Source: Flavobacterium piscinae
Lineage (GTDB): Bacteria > Bacteroidota > Bacteroidia > Flavobacteriales > Flavobacteriaceae
Direction of reading: 5' to 3'
DNA length: 64,000 bases
NCBI RefSeq assembly: GCF_004122145.1
Contig: NZ_SBKQ01000002.1
Location: 124,001-188,000, forward strand
The notes below the pieces were generated by a model. That model ran no database searches and was not told the origin of the DNA. It saw nothing but the letters and a program-made list of their open reading frames with translations. The position numbers were made by a program, and so were the translations under genes. This document shows positions 45,184-54,842 of this stretch, in pieces (the stretch's first letter is position 1; each line of letters opens with the position of its first letter).

Positions 45184-46032
45184 ATGCGATATTACATCAT
45201 CATCCCTACCTTTAATGAAGAAAAATTCATTTCACTCACTTTACAGTCGTTAGTGGAACAAACCGTTTTACCTTCTAAAGTGGTGGTGGTGAATGATGGT
45301 TCAACGGATAATACAGCTGAAATTGTTCAATTGTTTGTAGAAAAACATGCTTTCATTACCTTAATTAACAAGACTTCCGAAGCCGTTCATCTTCCCGGCA
45401 GTAAAGTGATTCAGGCTTTCAACAAAGGTCTAGAAACCATTGATGACAAGTATGATTTTATTGTAAAAGCTGATGCTGATTTAATTTTTCCACCCCATTA
45501 TTTTGAAACCATAAGCAACTATTTTCAATCAGACAATCGAATTGGAATGGCCGGTGGTTTTTGTTATATCGAGAAAAACGACGAATGGATTCTCGAAAAC
45601 TTAACTGACAAAGACCATATTCGCGGGGCAATAAAAGCCTATCGAAAAGAAACTTTCAAGCAAATTGGCGGGTTAAAACCCGAAATGGGTTGGGACACGG
45701 TAGACGAATTACTTTGTAAATTTTTCAATTGGAAAGTTGTTACAGATAACTCATTACACGTCAAACATCTCAAACCTACCGGAGCAAATTACAATCAAGC
45801 TGCACGATTCAAACAAGGAGAAGCCTTTTACCGTTTGGGTTATGGTTTTTGGATAACCGCAATTGCTTCGTTAAAACTAGCTTTACTAAAGAAAAAGCCT
45901 TTCTTGTTTTTCGATTATATTCAAGGTTTTTGGAAAGCAAAATCTGTAAAAAAACCATTATTGATCACTGCAGAACAAGCAAAATTCATCAGGAATTATC
46001 GATGGAAAAAAATAAAGGAAAAAATTTTTTAA
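45184..46032 (+). CDS. Family 2 glycosyltransferase
   Basis: 282 residues; the ATG at 45184 is preferred to the GTG at 45172, which is in the repeat. GT-A fold: IIPTFNEEKFI at the N-terminus, VVNDGSTDNTAEI (nucleotide binding) and the DxD motif in KADADLIFPPHYF. It transfers a sugar from a nucleotide donor, acceptor unknown. It follows the methyltransferase gene closely, and an imperfect inverted repeat (TTCTGTTTT ... AAAACAGAA, 46052-46071) follows it. Confidence 0.93.
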   Translation: MRYYIIIPTFNEEKFISLTLQSLVEQTVLPSKVVVVNDGSTDNTAEIVQLFVEKHAFITLINKTSEAVHLPGSKVIQAFNKGLETIDDKYDFIVKADADLIFPPHYFETISNYFQSDNRIGMAGGFCYIEKNDEWILENLTDKDHIRGAIKAYRKETFKQIGGLKPEMGWDTVDELLCKFFNWKVVTDNSLHVKHLKPTGANYNQAARFKQGEAFYRLGYGFWITAIASLKLALLKKKPFLFFDYIQGFWKAKSVKKPLLITAEQAKFIRNYRWKKIKEKIF

Positions 46033-46102
46033 GCAATCATTTCATTAATAATTCTGTTTTTATAAAACAGAAAATCTAAAACTTAAAACCGAAACTTTTT
46101 CC

Positions 46103-46110
46103 TATTTTTG
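46103..46110 (+). promoter_or_regulatory. -7 element of mlaE, leaderless arrangement
   Basis: TATTTTTG, ending exactly 4 nt before the ATG at 46115. Confidence 0.55.
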
Positions 46111-46114
46111 CTTT

Positions 46115-46858
46115 ATGCTAAAAATGCTTACACATATCGGAAAGTATTTCCTGATGCTCAAAGAAGTCTTCAACAAACCCCTTAAATGGAGTGCGATGAA
46201 GAACTTAATTTTTAAAGAAATCGATGATTTAATCATTGGCTCTTTGGGAATTGTGGCATTCATTTCCTTTTTCGTAGGAGGTGTGGTTTCTATTCAAACC
46301 GCTTTAAACCTTACTAATCCATTAATCCCAAAATACCTTATTGGTTTTGCTACCAGACAATCTGTTATTTTAGAATTCGCCCCTACTTTTATTTCCATTA
46401 TCATGGCAGGAAAAATGGGTTCGTTTATCACTTCAAGTATAGGAACTATGCGGGTTACAGAACAAATTGATGCGTTAGAAGTCATGGGTGTAAACTCGTT
46501 GAACTACTTAGTTTTTCCAAAGATTATCGCTTTACTTTTATACCCGTTTGTCATCGGAATCAGTATGTTTTTGGGTGTTTTAGGTGGTTGGATGGCAGGA
46601 GTTTACGGTGGTTTTACTTCCAGTGATGAATTTATCATGGGATTACAAACTGAGTTTATCCCTTTTCATATAACCTATGCCTTTATAAAAACAATGGTTT
46701 TTGCAATAATTTTAGCAACTATTCCCTCCTATCACGGCTATTACATGAAAGGTGGAGCATTGGAAGTGGGTAAAGCAAGTACCGTTTCTTTTGTATGGTC
46801 ATCGGTAGCAATTATTTTGTCCAATTACATTTTAACTCAATTATTGTTAAGCAAATGA
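46115..46858 (+). CDS. mlaE: MlaE-family ABC transporter permease
   Basis: 247 residues, five to six helices, with the MlaE/YrbE signature: GVVSIQTALNL, EFAPTFISIIMAGKMGSFI and EVMGVNSLNYLVFPK. Mla systems move phospholipids between the membranes. It overlaps the next gene by the bases ATGA (46855-46858), indicating translational coupling. The MCE protein (MlaD) is not in the window. Confidence 0.92.
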   Translation: MLKMLTHIGKYFLMLKEVFNKPLKWSAMKNLIFKEIDDLIIGSLGIVAFISFFVGGVVSIQTALNLTNPLIPKYLIGFATRQSVILEFAPTFISIIMAGKMGSFITSSIGTMRVTEQIDALEVMGVNSLNYLVFPKIIALLLYPFVIGISMFLGVLGGWMAGVYGGFTSSDEFIMGLQTEFIPFHITYAFIKTMVFAIILATIPSYHGYYMKGGALEVGKASTVSFVWSSVAIILSNYILTQLLLSK

Positions 46859-47619
46859 TAGAAATTAAAAACATAGAAAAATCATTTGGCGAAACAAAAG
46901 TTTTAAAAGGGATTTCCTCCGTTTTTGAGACAGGAAAAACCAATTTAATTATTGGTCAAAGTGGTTCCGGAAAAACGGTTTTATTAAAGTCACTTTTAGG
47001 AATTCACACACCAGAAGTAGGAACTATTTCATTTGATGGAAGAATATATTCTGAATTAAATGCTGACGAAAAGAGAGCTTTACGAACAGAAATCGGAATG
47101 GTTTTTCAAGGAAGTGCTTTATTTGACAGTATGACTGTGGAGGAAAATGTTGGTTTCCCGTTGAAAATGTTTACTAATCAAACCCCAAAAGAAATTCAAG
47201 ATCGAGTTGATTTTGTTTTGAAAAGAGTGAATTTAATAGATGCTCATAAAAAGAAACCTTCTGAAATTTCAGGAGGAATGCAAAAAAGAGTTGCCATAGC
47301 CAGAGCTATTGTAAACAAACCAAAATACCTTTTTTGTGACGAACCTAACTCAGGATTAGACCCAAAAACCGCTATTGTAATTGACAACCTTATTCATGAA
47401 ATAACAGTTGAATATAACATTACTACAGTCATCAATACCCATGACATGAACTCTGTGATGGAAATTGGAGAAAAAATCATCTTCCTCAAAGAAGGAATTT
47501 TAGCTTGGGAAGGCACGAAAAAAGACATCTTTAAAACGGACAACGAGGCCATTGTTGACTTTGTTTACTCGTCTAATTTGTTCAAAAAAATTAGAAAAGC
47601 ACAGAATAAGGGTGAATAA
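46855..47619 (+). CDS. mlaF: MlaF-like ABC transporter ATP-binding protein
   Basis: 254 residues from the ATG at 46855 (a longer ORF from 46795 is a shadow). Walker A IGQSGSGKT, signature EISGGMQKRVAIARAI, Walker B YLFCDEPNSGLDP, switch His in NTHDM. The GGMQKRVA and the position next to mlaE support the phospholipid-transport assignment. The stop is 2 nt from that of the convergent T9SS gene. Confidence 0.94.
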   Translation: MIEIKNIEKSFGETKVLKGISSVFETGKTNLIIGQSGSGKTVLLKSLLGIHTPEVGTISFDGRIYSELNADEKRALRTEIGMVFQGSALFDSMTVEENVGFPLKMFTNQTPKEIQDRVDFVLKRVNLIDAHKKKPSEISGGMQKRVAIARAIVNKPKYLFCDEPNSGLDPKTAIVIDNLIHEITVEYNITTVINTHDMNSVMEIGEKIIFLKEGILAWEGTKKDIFKTDNEAIVDFVYSSNLFKKIRKAQNKGE

Positions 47620-47621
47620 AT

Positions 47622-50600
47622 CTATTCAGTAGTCATTAAGTAAACCCAACCTGTTCTTCCTTCTCCGTTATCAAATTCAACATAATAATAGTACGTTGCA
47701 CTTGGCAAAAGGTTCCCTTTTTTATCTTGTCCACGCCACTGATTAACATAACCATCCATTTCAAATACGATCATACCATATCGATTATATATTTTTACTT
47801 TAAGGTTTTCGCCTAAATCCGATAAATCAAAGGTATCATTAAGTCCGTCACCATTAGGAGAAAGTCCTTTTGGAATGGCACAAATTGTTTTAGTAATATC
47901 AATAAATTCTTCTGCAGAGCAACCAAATTCATTGGTAATTGTTAAGGCATAAATTCCTTTTGCAAGTCCGGTTATATCAATCGGATTTTGAGAACTTGTA
48001 AAACCATCTGGTCCAATCCATGAAAAAACCAAATTAGGATTATTAAGTATTTGACTTGAATTGGTAGCCGTGACCATCATTCTGTCATTAATACAAAGAT
48101 TTTCCAAACTAAATTCAGGCACTTCACTAACAAGTACCTCAACGGATGAGGGAGTTGACGGACAACCATTTTTTTCAATTGAAACCGTATATGTTCCATT
48201 ATTTGCTGAAGAAATGGAATTGATGATAGGATTTTGTTCGTTTGATGAAAATCCGTTTGGTCCCTCCCAATTATAAACCGCATTCAGAATTGTTGTGGCA
48301 AAAAGCTGAACTGAATCACTTTCGCAAATTAGTGAATCGACAGAAGCAATTGGATTATCTGGTATTTCTAGTATAGTTATAGTTACAGATGACTCATCAA
48401 AAGAATCACAATTTCCTTCCACCCTATAGCTAAATTGATATTCTCCGTGACTCAAATTTGAGGTATCCCAATTGCTTTCATTTAGAGTTCCGCTTGTTGT
48501 AATCTCCGTCCAAACTCCTGTGGTAGAAAAAGTTCCAGTTAAAAATGTAAACAAATCTAAAGTGGATTGTGGTCCACAAAAAGTTACTGAAGATCCTTCT
48601 CCTGCTTCGGGTAATAGATCAGTTGAATTAATTTCAAACTCTAATTCTAAGTTTATACAACTACTTGGATTATTCGGATTGGTGATTAGAACGTGGTAAA
48701 TTCCATTATGAATATCAGGTGAAAAATTTGGAATTTCAAGTACGTTTGATGTACTAATAATTGGCAAAACATTATCATTGAACCACCATTCATAAGTTAA
48801 AAATGAGAAATTTGGAATTGATAATATAACCGTTTCGCCAGTGCAAATGGATGAAGTTGTAATTTCAAAAACAATCGATTCTGAAATTTCAAATTCACTG
48901 TTTCTTAAATTTCCACAACTATCTTCAATTTGAAAAATATAAATCCCGGTTTCTAATGAAAAGAAAGTAGATGAGTTACCATTTTCAATCAAAAAGGGCT
49001 CGCCATCTTTTTCGATAATTCTATACAACAAGGGTGGAACACCTGAGGCATCTACAATGACATCTCTCAAATTGTTACCACAAGAGAAGCTGTAAATATT
49101 GTTTATTCTTGGTAAACCGGTAAATTCGAACTCGTATAGAAACTCATTACAATATTGAGCTGTGCTTCCACTACTCACAACCTGATAGCGTTTCATAATT
49201 CTAAATTCGCCAAAAAAGGAAAAATTAAGATTAATTGTGTTGTTTGTCAAACCAATTGAATTAGTTGCCGAAAGTTGAGTGCCATCAACGTAAATAACTC
49301 CTGTAACAGGATGTCCCCAGTTTCCTGATTCAGGATAAAATTTTTGTAACCAAAATGATGGGGCTGCAAAATTATTGCTTGTGTGATACAATCCTATATC
49401 AAAGGATCCACAATTTTCAATTAACTCAACATTTGTGGTGAAAAAATATCCTTCAATTGTTACATTAGTAGTTGATTGAGCTCCACACTCGTCAATCCAT
49501 TCAAAAACATAATTACCCGCTGGTAATCCTGTGAGAATTAAATCACCATTTGTATTAATATTGGAACTCACATCATACGGAAGAGGAAAAGTAAAACCCT
49601 GCGGAGCAGTAATTAAATCAACCGATTGAAACGCATTTAATCCATTCAAATTTAATGACCCAAAACCAACTTCGCAACCTTCAATAACAAAAATAATAGG
49701 AGTTTGTGCATTTGGGTTAGCAACAATAATTTGAATTTCAAATTCATTTTCGCACTCATCCAACGCTACGAGTATATACGTCCCAGGTGACAAAAATCCT
49801 GTTATTGGAAAACCATCTTCACCAATTGGCAAGATATAAGGGATTGTATTTGCTGTATAGGTATCAGGTGCACTTATTATCGTAGCACTAACTGCTCCGT
49901 CGATAGAATAATTTTCCCCTTGACATGCCTCATCAATCTTATTGGCAATTGGTGGTTCAGGCTCAGGGATTTCTACTTGAATTGTAAGTTGAAAATCATT
50001 TCCGCAAATATCTAAACCAGTTATAACATAATTGCCTTCTACTAAAAAACCGGTTACGGGAAAGCTATTGCCTCCTAATGGTAAAACATATGGGATAGCA
50101 TTTGCTATAAAAGTGGCAGGAGCACTAATAATTGTTGCACTTTGAGCATTCGCTATATAATATGATATCTCTTCGCAATTTTTTTCAAGCTCCACAGCGG
50201 CCGGGAAAGGACTATAGTGCGTTAATGAACCATTTCCGGATAATTCATTTCCACAGCCATCCGAAATAATGTATGAAAAACTGTAGGTTTCGCCCTCAAA
50301 AATTTGATAGCCTTGAACAATAAAGAATTCTTCTCCCAGTGAATTAGTTGTTTGATTAATAATAATCTGATTGGCATTTGGAGGATTTAAAGTGAATTGA
50401 ATTGTAAGCGGATATACAATCATTCCATTTCCCGGTAGAACAGACAGTGATACTATTGAAGTTGTACAGTTTAACAACTCAGCTTCGGCACTTACCTCTA
50501 CCGTTAAGTTTACTTCTGATGATGTTAACACAAAAGTTTGTACATAGGCATCGCCGCAATTATCAAAAACTCTAACTACATAAATGCCCGCAGTTAATCC

Positions 50601-51101
50601 GGTAAACACATTACTTGTTTGCAAAGGAGCTGTTACGGGCCCGGAAATAATTTCATACGATTGTGCTGTTCCGGTGAGTACATTAACGTTCATAATTCCA
50701 TCAGACCCACATAATTCATTTTGACCGATTATTTGATAGGTTAACTCAATTGTTAAATCCAGAATTACCGCATTTTGCTCTTGCGAATTACTTAAATCTC
50801 CAACAATTTGAGTTGCCACTACCACATAAGTTCCAGAAGTCAATCCATTTAAAGATGTTGTATTTATAACAGCTACCGGTGAAATTAAATCAGGCAATTT
50901 ATAAACAGAATAAGTAACGGCTGCTCCATCAGTAATTCCCGAAACTGAGAAATTTAGTGTTCCATTTGCAGTACAGGTTTCATTTGTTGCTACTACTTGA
51001 AGAGTAAAATCATTGAGTTGAGCAAATGAAAAATTTATTATCGAAAGATAAATAAAAAGTGACAACAAAAAATTACATTTATTTGAAATTTTTCTATTCA
51101 T
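47622..51101 (-). CDS. Large surface protein with internal repeats and a T9SS type B (gliding/CHU_C) C-terminal domain
   Basis: 1159 residues with a signal peptide (cleavage near SFAQ). Multiple Ig/PKD-like units run through it. Two units around residues 315-460 are near copies with the pattern SATIISAP-T---A-IPY-LP-G---FP-TGFL---Y. Later units carry SICTGETVILSIPNF and SLICESDSVQLFA. The final about 90 residues (LSPNGDGLNDTFDL, IYNRYGMIVFE, YYYYVEF) are the CHU_C/gliding-type sorting domain that sends proteins out through T9SS. It is probably a cell-surface adhesin or structural protein; no ligand is evident. Confidence 0.9.
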   Translation of the reverse strand: MNRKISNKCNFLLSLFIYLSIINFSFAQLNDFTLQVVATNETCTANGTLNFSVSGITDGAAVTYSVYKLPDLISPVAVINTTSLNGLTSGTYVVVATQIVGDLSNSQEQNAVILDLTIELTYQIIGQNELCGSDGIMNVNVLTGTAQSYEIISGPVTAPLQTSNVFTGLTAGIYVVRVFDNCGDAYVQTFVLTSSEVNLTVEVSAEAELLNCTTSIVSLSVLPGNGMIVYPLTIQFTLNPPNANQIIINQTTNSLGEEFFIVQGYQIFEGETYSFSYIISDGCGNELSGNGSLTHYSPFPAAVELEKNCEEISYYIANAQSATIISAPATFIANAIPYVLPLGGNSFPVTGFLVEGNYVITGLDICGNDFQLTIQVEIPEPEPPIANKIDEACQGENYSIDGAVSATIISAPDTYTANTIPYILPIGEDGFPITGFLSPGTYILVALDECENEFEIQIIVANPNAQTPIIFVIEGCEVGFGSLNLNGLNAFQSVDLITAPQGFTFPLPYDVSSNINTNGDLILTGLPAGNYVFEWIDECGAQSTTNVTIEGYFFTTNVELIENCGSFDIGLYHTSNNFAAPSFWLQKFYPESGNWGHPVTGVIYVDGTQLSATNSIGLTNNTINLNFSFFGEFRIMKRYQVVSSGSTAQYCNEFLYEFEFTGLPRINNIYSFSCGNNLRDVIVDASGVPPLLYRIIEKDGEPFLIENGNSSTFFSLETGIYIFQIEDSCGNLRNSEFEISESIVFEITTSSICTGETVILSIPNFSFLTYEWWFNDNVLPIISTSNVLEIPNFSPDIHNGIYHVLITNPNNPSSCINLELEFEINSTDLLPEAGEGSSVTFCGPQSTLDLFTFLTGTFSTTGVWTEITTSGTLNESNWDTSNLSHGEYQFSYRVEGNCDSFDESSVTITILEIPDNPIASVDSLICESDSVQLFATTILNAVYNWEGPNGFSSNEQNPIINSISSANNGTYTVSIEKNGCPSTPSSVEVLVSEVPEFSLENLCINDRMMVTATNSSQILNNPNLVFSWIGPDGFTSSQNPIDITGLAKGIYALTITNEFGCSAEEFIDITKTICAIPKGLSPNGDGLNDTFDLSDLGENLKVKIYNRYGMIVFEMDGYVNQWRGQDKKGNLLPSATYYYYVEFDNGEGRTGWVYLMTTE

Positions 51102-51165
51102 CTTAATATATTTTAATATTTAATATGCTTATTTTGAATTAATTAATAAAAAATACTAAATTGAA

Positions 51166-52560
51166 TTAATTTAATTTTTGTATCGTTAATTTTTCATTTT
51201 GAAGCTTGAGCCTTAACCATTTCTGAATTTTTTGTTCTTGGGATAAAATTTGATTTTGATTTAAATTGTTATTCCATTTTATATATATAATTGGAACTGT
51301 GTCTATTTTTGTAAAATTCGTTTTAAGTAATCTAGAATAAGCAACTTCAGCAACTTCATTATAATTTATTTTAATTTCATTTGCTATTTGATCGAATGGT
51401 ATTTTACTTTTTTCAGACAAGTAAAGCTGTTTTTGTAAATCGATTATTTCTTTTTCTTGTTTTACTAATAGCTCTTCCTTTTTGTTCAAAATCTGTTGCG
51501 TAGTATAATAGGTTGACTCTAATTTTTCCAACATATTTTGTGTTTCCAAATTTTCAACACTTTGCGTTATTTCAAATTTAACACCCGAATAACCTTGTTT
51601 TTTTAATTTTTCACTCCATTCTTCGACATCCTGATTTGTAACGGATTTACCTACTGTAGCAAAAGAAACCGTTTTGTTTTGAAAATTTACTTTTTGATTA
51701 AGAATCACTACGTCTTTGTCAAGGCTAAAGGTTGTAATAATGGTGTTCACCTTTTGCTCAAAATCTGTCTTTTTGTATAAACCATAAAACATATAGATAC
51801 TTGGAGTTAAAATAAGGAATGCAACCAAATATAGTATACGTGAAATTCGTTTACTTTTAGAAGAGTTCAAATACTCCTGCATTGGAAATTTTAATGATTT
51901 AACGATTATAAAGGTCGCTAAGGCAATAAAAATTGTATTAATGGTAAACAAAAACATTGCTCCTCCAAAAAATTCCCATTTTCTTGTTGCTAATCCAAAA
52001 CCTGCGGTACAAAGCGGTGGCATTAAGGCAGTTGCAATCGCTACTCCTGCAATGGTATTAACTTGTTTATTTTTTCTGCTTAAGGCAACAATCAATGCAA
52101 AACCACCTGCAAAAGCAATAATTACATCTCTTACATCAGGGTAAGTTCTAGCGATAAGCTCTGGTGTTTCTTTTTGAAAAATCGGAATACTAAAAAATAA
52201 AAAAGACGTAAACAAAGCCAAGACAACCATTATCCCAAAATTCTTGATTGCTTTCCGCATTAAATCCACGTCGTTAATTCCTAGCGACAGGCCTATACCC
52301 ACAATTGGTCCCATTAATGGTGAAATTAACATCGCACCAATTACAACTGCAGTTGAACTCGTGTTGAGTCCGGCAGAAGCGATAAGAATTGAAAAAATTA
52401 AAACCCAAGCTCCTTGTCCTTTTATTGAAATTCCGGCTTTTACCTCTTCAATAGTAGTATCATGATTGGTATCTTCACGAATGTCTAAAGTCGATTTTAA
52501 TAAAAGTTTTATAGATAACCATAAGCTTTTAACTGGAGTATTGGGCGAAGTATTTTCCAT
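51166..52560 (-). CDS. DUF389 membrane protein
   Basis: 464 residues. The central part carries the DUF389 motifs: ASAGLNTSSTAVVIGAMLISPLMGPI, GAMFLFTINTIFI and ATALMPPLCTAGFG, in about six helices, followed by a hydrophilic C-terminal region with a coiled-coil-like stretch (LVKQEKEIIDLQKQL). Function is unknown. It begins 5 nt after the manC stop, so the two genes are one transcription unit. Confidence 0.92.
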   Translation of the reverse strand: MENTSPNTPVKSLWLSIKLLLKSTLDIREDTNHDTTIEEVKAGISIKGQGAWVLIFSILIASAGLNTSSTAVVIGAMLISPLMGPIVGIGLSLGINDVDLMRKAIKNFGIMVVLALFTSFLFFSIPIFQKETPELIARTYPDVRDVIIAFAGGFALIVALSRKNKQVNTIAGVAIATALMPPLCTAGFGLATRKWEFFGGAMFLFTINTIFIALATFIIVKSLKFPMQEYLNSSKSKRISRILYLVAFLILTPSIYMFYGLYKKTDFEQKVNTIITTFSLDKDVVILNQKVNFQNKTVSFATVGKSVTNQDVEEWSEKLKKQGYSGVKFEITQSVENLETQNMLEKLESTYYTTQQILNKKEELLVKQEKEIIDLQKQLYLSEKSKIPFDQIANEIKINYNEVAEVAYSRLLKTNFTKIDTVPIIYIKWNNNLNQNQILSQEQKIQKWLRLKLQNEKLTIQKLN

Positions 52561-52565
52561 ATAAT

Positions 52566-53633
52566 TTAGAGTTTTTCAGTAGGTAGTGAACCTACAACTT
52601 TTTTAATATCTTGCTCCTTCCCTTTAGGATAGATTAGTAAAACATCACCATGCTCTACCACAATGAAATCATTTAAACCATCGATAATAACTAATTTTTT
52701 ATTCTTTGTTCGAATGATATTATTGGATGCGTTTTCTAAAACAACAGTAGCATTAACAACAGCATTATTTTGTACGTCTTTATCTAATTTTTCATGTAAC
52801 GAACCCCATGTGCCTAAATCATTCCAATCGAAAGTAGCGGGTAAAACATACACATTATTTGCTTTCTCTAAAATAGCATAATCAATCGAGATATTTTCAG
52901 CTGCGGCATAATTTTCATTAATAAAATCTTTTTCTGTAAGAGTATTATATTTTTCAAATCCATCTAAAAACAATTGATTCATTTGCGGCTGAAAAACTGA
53001 AAAAGCTTCTGTTATCGATTTAACCGACCAAATAAAAATTCCGCCATTCCAAAGAAAATTGCCACTTTCTAAAAATGACTTAGCTGTTTCATAATCGGGT
53101 TTTTCTCGAAATTGATTTACTTTTTTTATCGAATTTGAATCGTTTTTATCAAATTCGATATAACCAAAACCGGTATTGGGAAAAGTAGGCTGAATGCCCA
53201 ATGTCATTAAAGCATCATTTTTAAGACAATAATCAAAACAATGCTGCAAATTGTCGATAAAAGCGTTTTCATCTTCAATCCAATGATCACTTGGAGCGAC
53301 CACCATCACAGCATCTGGATTCATTTTTTGAATTTTTAATGAAGCATACAAAATGCAAGGAGCTGTATTTCGCATCGCCGGTTCTAACAACACTTGTTCT
53401 TGCTTAACCATTGGCAATTGCTCAAGTACCAATTCATTGTACCGCTCATTAGTTAAAATCAAAATGTTTTGTGTCGGAATTAATTTTGACAAACGGCTAA
53501 ACGTTTTTTGAATCAACGTTTCCCCCGAACCCAACATATCGTGAAATTGCTTTGGAAATTCAGTTGTAGAAACTGGCCAAAAACGCGAACCTACTCCGCC
53601 GGCCATGATTATTGCATAATAATTTTTATTCAT
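52566..53633 (-). CDS. manC: Mannose-1-phosphate guanylyltransferase
   Basis: 355 residues. The nucleotidyl-transferase motif is AGGVGSRFWPVSTTEFPKQF. AMRNTAPCILYA, ADHW-like APSDHWIED and FREKPD follow, all typical of ManC/GMP enzymes. It makes GDP-mannose for polysaccharides. The C-terminal isomerase half of bifunctional enzymes is absent, as in the monofunctional class. Its -7 element is TACATTTG 14 nt upstream. Confidence 0.93.
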   Translation of the reverse strand: MNKNYYAIIMAGGVGSRFWPVSTTEFPKQFHDMLGSGETLIQKTFSRLSKLIPTQNILILTNERYNELVLEQLPMVKQEQVLLEPAMRNTAPCILYASLKIQKMNPDAVMVVAPSDHWIEDENAFIDNLQHCFDYCLKNDALMTLGIQPTFPNTGFGYIEFDKNDSNSIKKVNQFREKPDYETAKSFLESGNFLWNGGIFIWSVKSITEAFSVFQPQMNQLFLDGFEKYNTLTEKDFINENYAAAENISIDYAILEKANNVYVLPATFDWNDLGTWGSLHEKLDKDVQNNAVVNATVVLENASNNIIRTKNKKLVIIDGLNDFIVVEHGDVLLIYPKGKEQDIKKVVGSLPTEKL

Positions 53634-53647
53634 TTTATTTTTTTCTG

Positions 53648-53655
53648 CAAATGTA
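53648..53655 (-). promoter_or_regulatory. -7 element of manC
   Basis: Reads TACATTTG on the minus strand, 14 nt before the manC start. Confidence 0.5.
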
Positions 53656-53744
53656 TTTGTGAAAATGTAGCTTTTTCAATTACATTCTATTAAATGTATG
53701 TTTCATTCGATGAAATATTTAAATGTAAAGATAAAGAGTTATTT

Positions 53745-54200
53745 CTATTTGGATATTGACTTTAAAAAAAAAGAACTCAATTTAAGTATTATATTGAAAA
53801 CAAATAGCAATTGTAAGCCTGCAAAAATGAATAATGAAAATATGGTTCTTAAATTATAATCTACAGAATCAAAAAGTGGAAAATCTTCTACCGAATTGAC
53901 CATATGTAAATAGTAAAAAAATAATTCTATGAAAATCAACGAACCATAAACATGAATTAATGAAAGAATAGAAATTAATAGAACTTTGAAAAAATCAAAT
54001 ACAAAGTAAAACAATCCTGCTGTTAGAAAAATTAGACACAATAAAATAAAACCATCACGAAATGTAATCACATAATAAGTGTCGTGAATATTTATATCCA
54101 TCATTTCATTTTTATTGATGGTTAAAGACAATACCAAAAATAAAATTGAAGCTAGAAGCAACAAAAAATAAGATTTGTTTTTAAGCAATTTTAAAATCAT
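53745..54200 (-). CDS. Small four-helix membrane protein with an HDTYYV motif
   Basis: 151 residues from ATG 54200 (the ORF start at 54203 is TTG). Four hydrophobic helices. Between the first and second lies MMDINIHDTYYVITF, resembling the LDIxLHDTYYVVAH loop of cytochrome oxidase subunit I. The following HFH heme ligands of COX1 are absent (TFRDGF instead), so it cannot be an oxidase subunit. Family and function unknown. Confidence 0.7.
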   Translation of the reverse strand: MILKLLKNKSYFLLLLASILFLVLSLTINKNEMMDINIHDTYYVITFRDGFILLCLIFLTAGLFYFVFDFFKVLLISILSLIHVYGSLIFIELFFYYLHMVNSVEDFPLFDSVDYNLRTIFSLFIFAGLQLLFVFNIILKLSSFFLKSISK

Positions 54201-54224
54201 CAATCGTTATTCTTAACCCGTTAA

Positions 54225-54827
54225 TCAACCCGGAATAATCTCCACCTCAGCATTCGCATTAAACAAATATAACTTTCCTGTTTTTACTTCCAAGCATTCA
54301 TAGCGTTTGACCCGCAGCCCTTTTTTTTGAAAAACTCTTCCGTTTTTAATTCTGAAAAAGCTTCCGGAAGGCACTTCATGAATAAAATGTATATCGGGTT
54401 TTCGTTCGTCAAATTGCTTTAATGCAAAAGCCAATCGAGCATCGGTATCGCTACTGGCCGTTGGATTTCGAAAATGATTGGCCACTAAAGGCAAAACCGA
54501 ATTCGGAAAAATTTCCGGCCGAATAAACGGTATCATCAAACGTTGAAAGGTGATTTTCCATTCGTTGCCATGCGGTTTTATCATTCTCCCATATTTTTCA
54601 AAAGCAGCCAAATGAGCAATTTCATGCACCAGAGTAATTAAAAAACGGTATTTATTCAAATTGGCATTCACCGTAATTTGATGTTTCCCGGAGGGATGTC
54701 TTCTATAATCGCCATGCCGAGTGACTCGCTCATTCACAATTTTTAAATGAACAGAGTGGATTTTGATTAACTCAAAAACCGATTCAACGGCGTGTTCGGG
54801 GAGATATTTTAACAGGACTTCGCTCAT
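54225..54827 (-). CDS. SprT-like zinc metalloprotease-fold protein
   Basis: 200 residues. The zinc motif is TLVHEIAHLAAFEKYG (HExxH with a following His-like residue region GRMIKPHGNEW), in the same order as in SprT/Spartan proteins. The upstream half resembles the SprT N-terminal helical part. Function is uncertain: proteins with this fold cut DNA-protein crosslinks in eukaryotes. The gene lies 21 nt from the small membrane gene and 15 nt from the SDR gene. Confidence 0.85.
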   Translation of the reverse strand: MSEVLLKYLPEHAVESVFELIKIHSVHLKIVNERVTRHGDYRRHPSGKHQITVNANLNKYRFLITLVHEIAHLAAFEKYGRMIKPHGNEWKITFQRLMIPFIRPEIFPNSVLPLVANHFRNPTASSDTDARLAFALKQFDERKPDIHFIHEVPSGSFFRIKNGRVFQKKGLRVKRYECLEVKTGKLYLFNANAEVEIIPG

Positions 54828-54842
54828 TCAAATGATAAAGAT

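Noticed and set aside
46052-46071. Terminator after the GT2 gene
   Set aside because: The inverted repeat (TTCTGTTTT/AAAACAGAA) lacks a following T tract on the coding strand, so it is only a weak hairpin.
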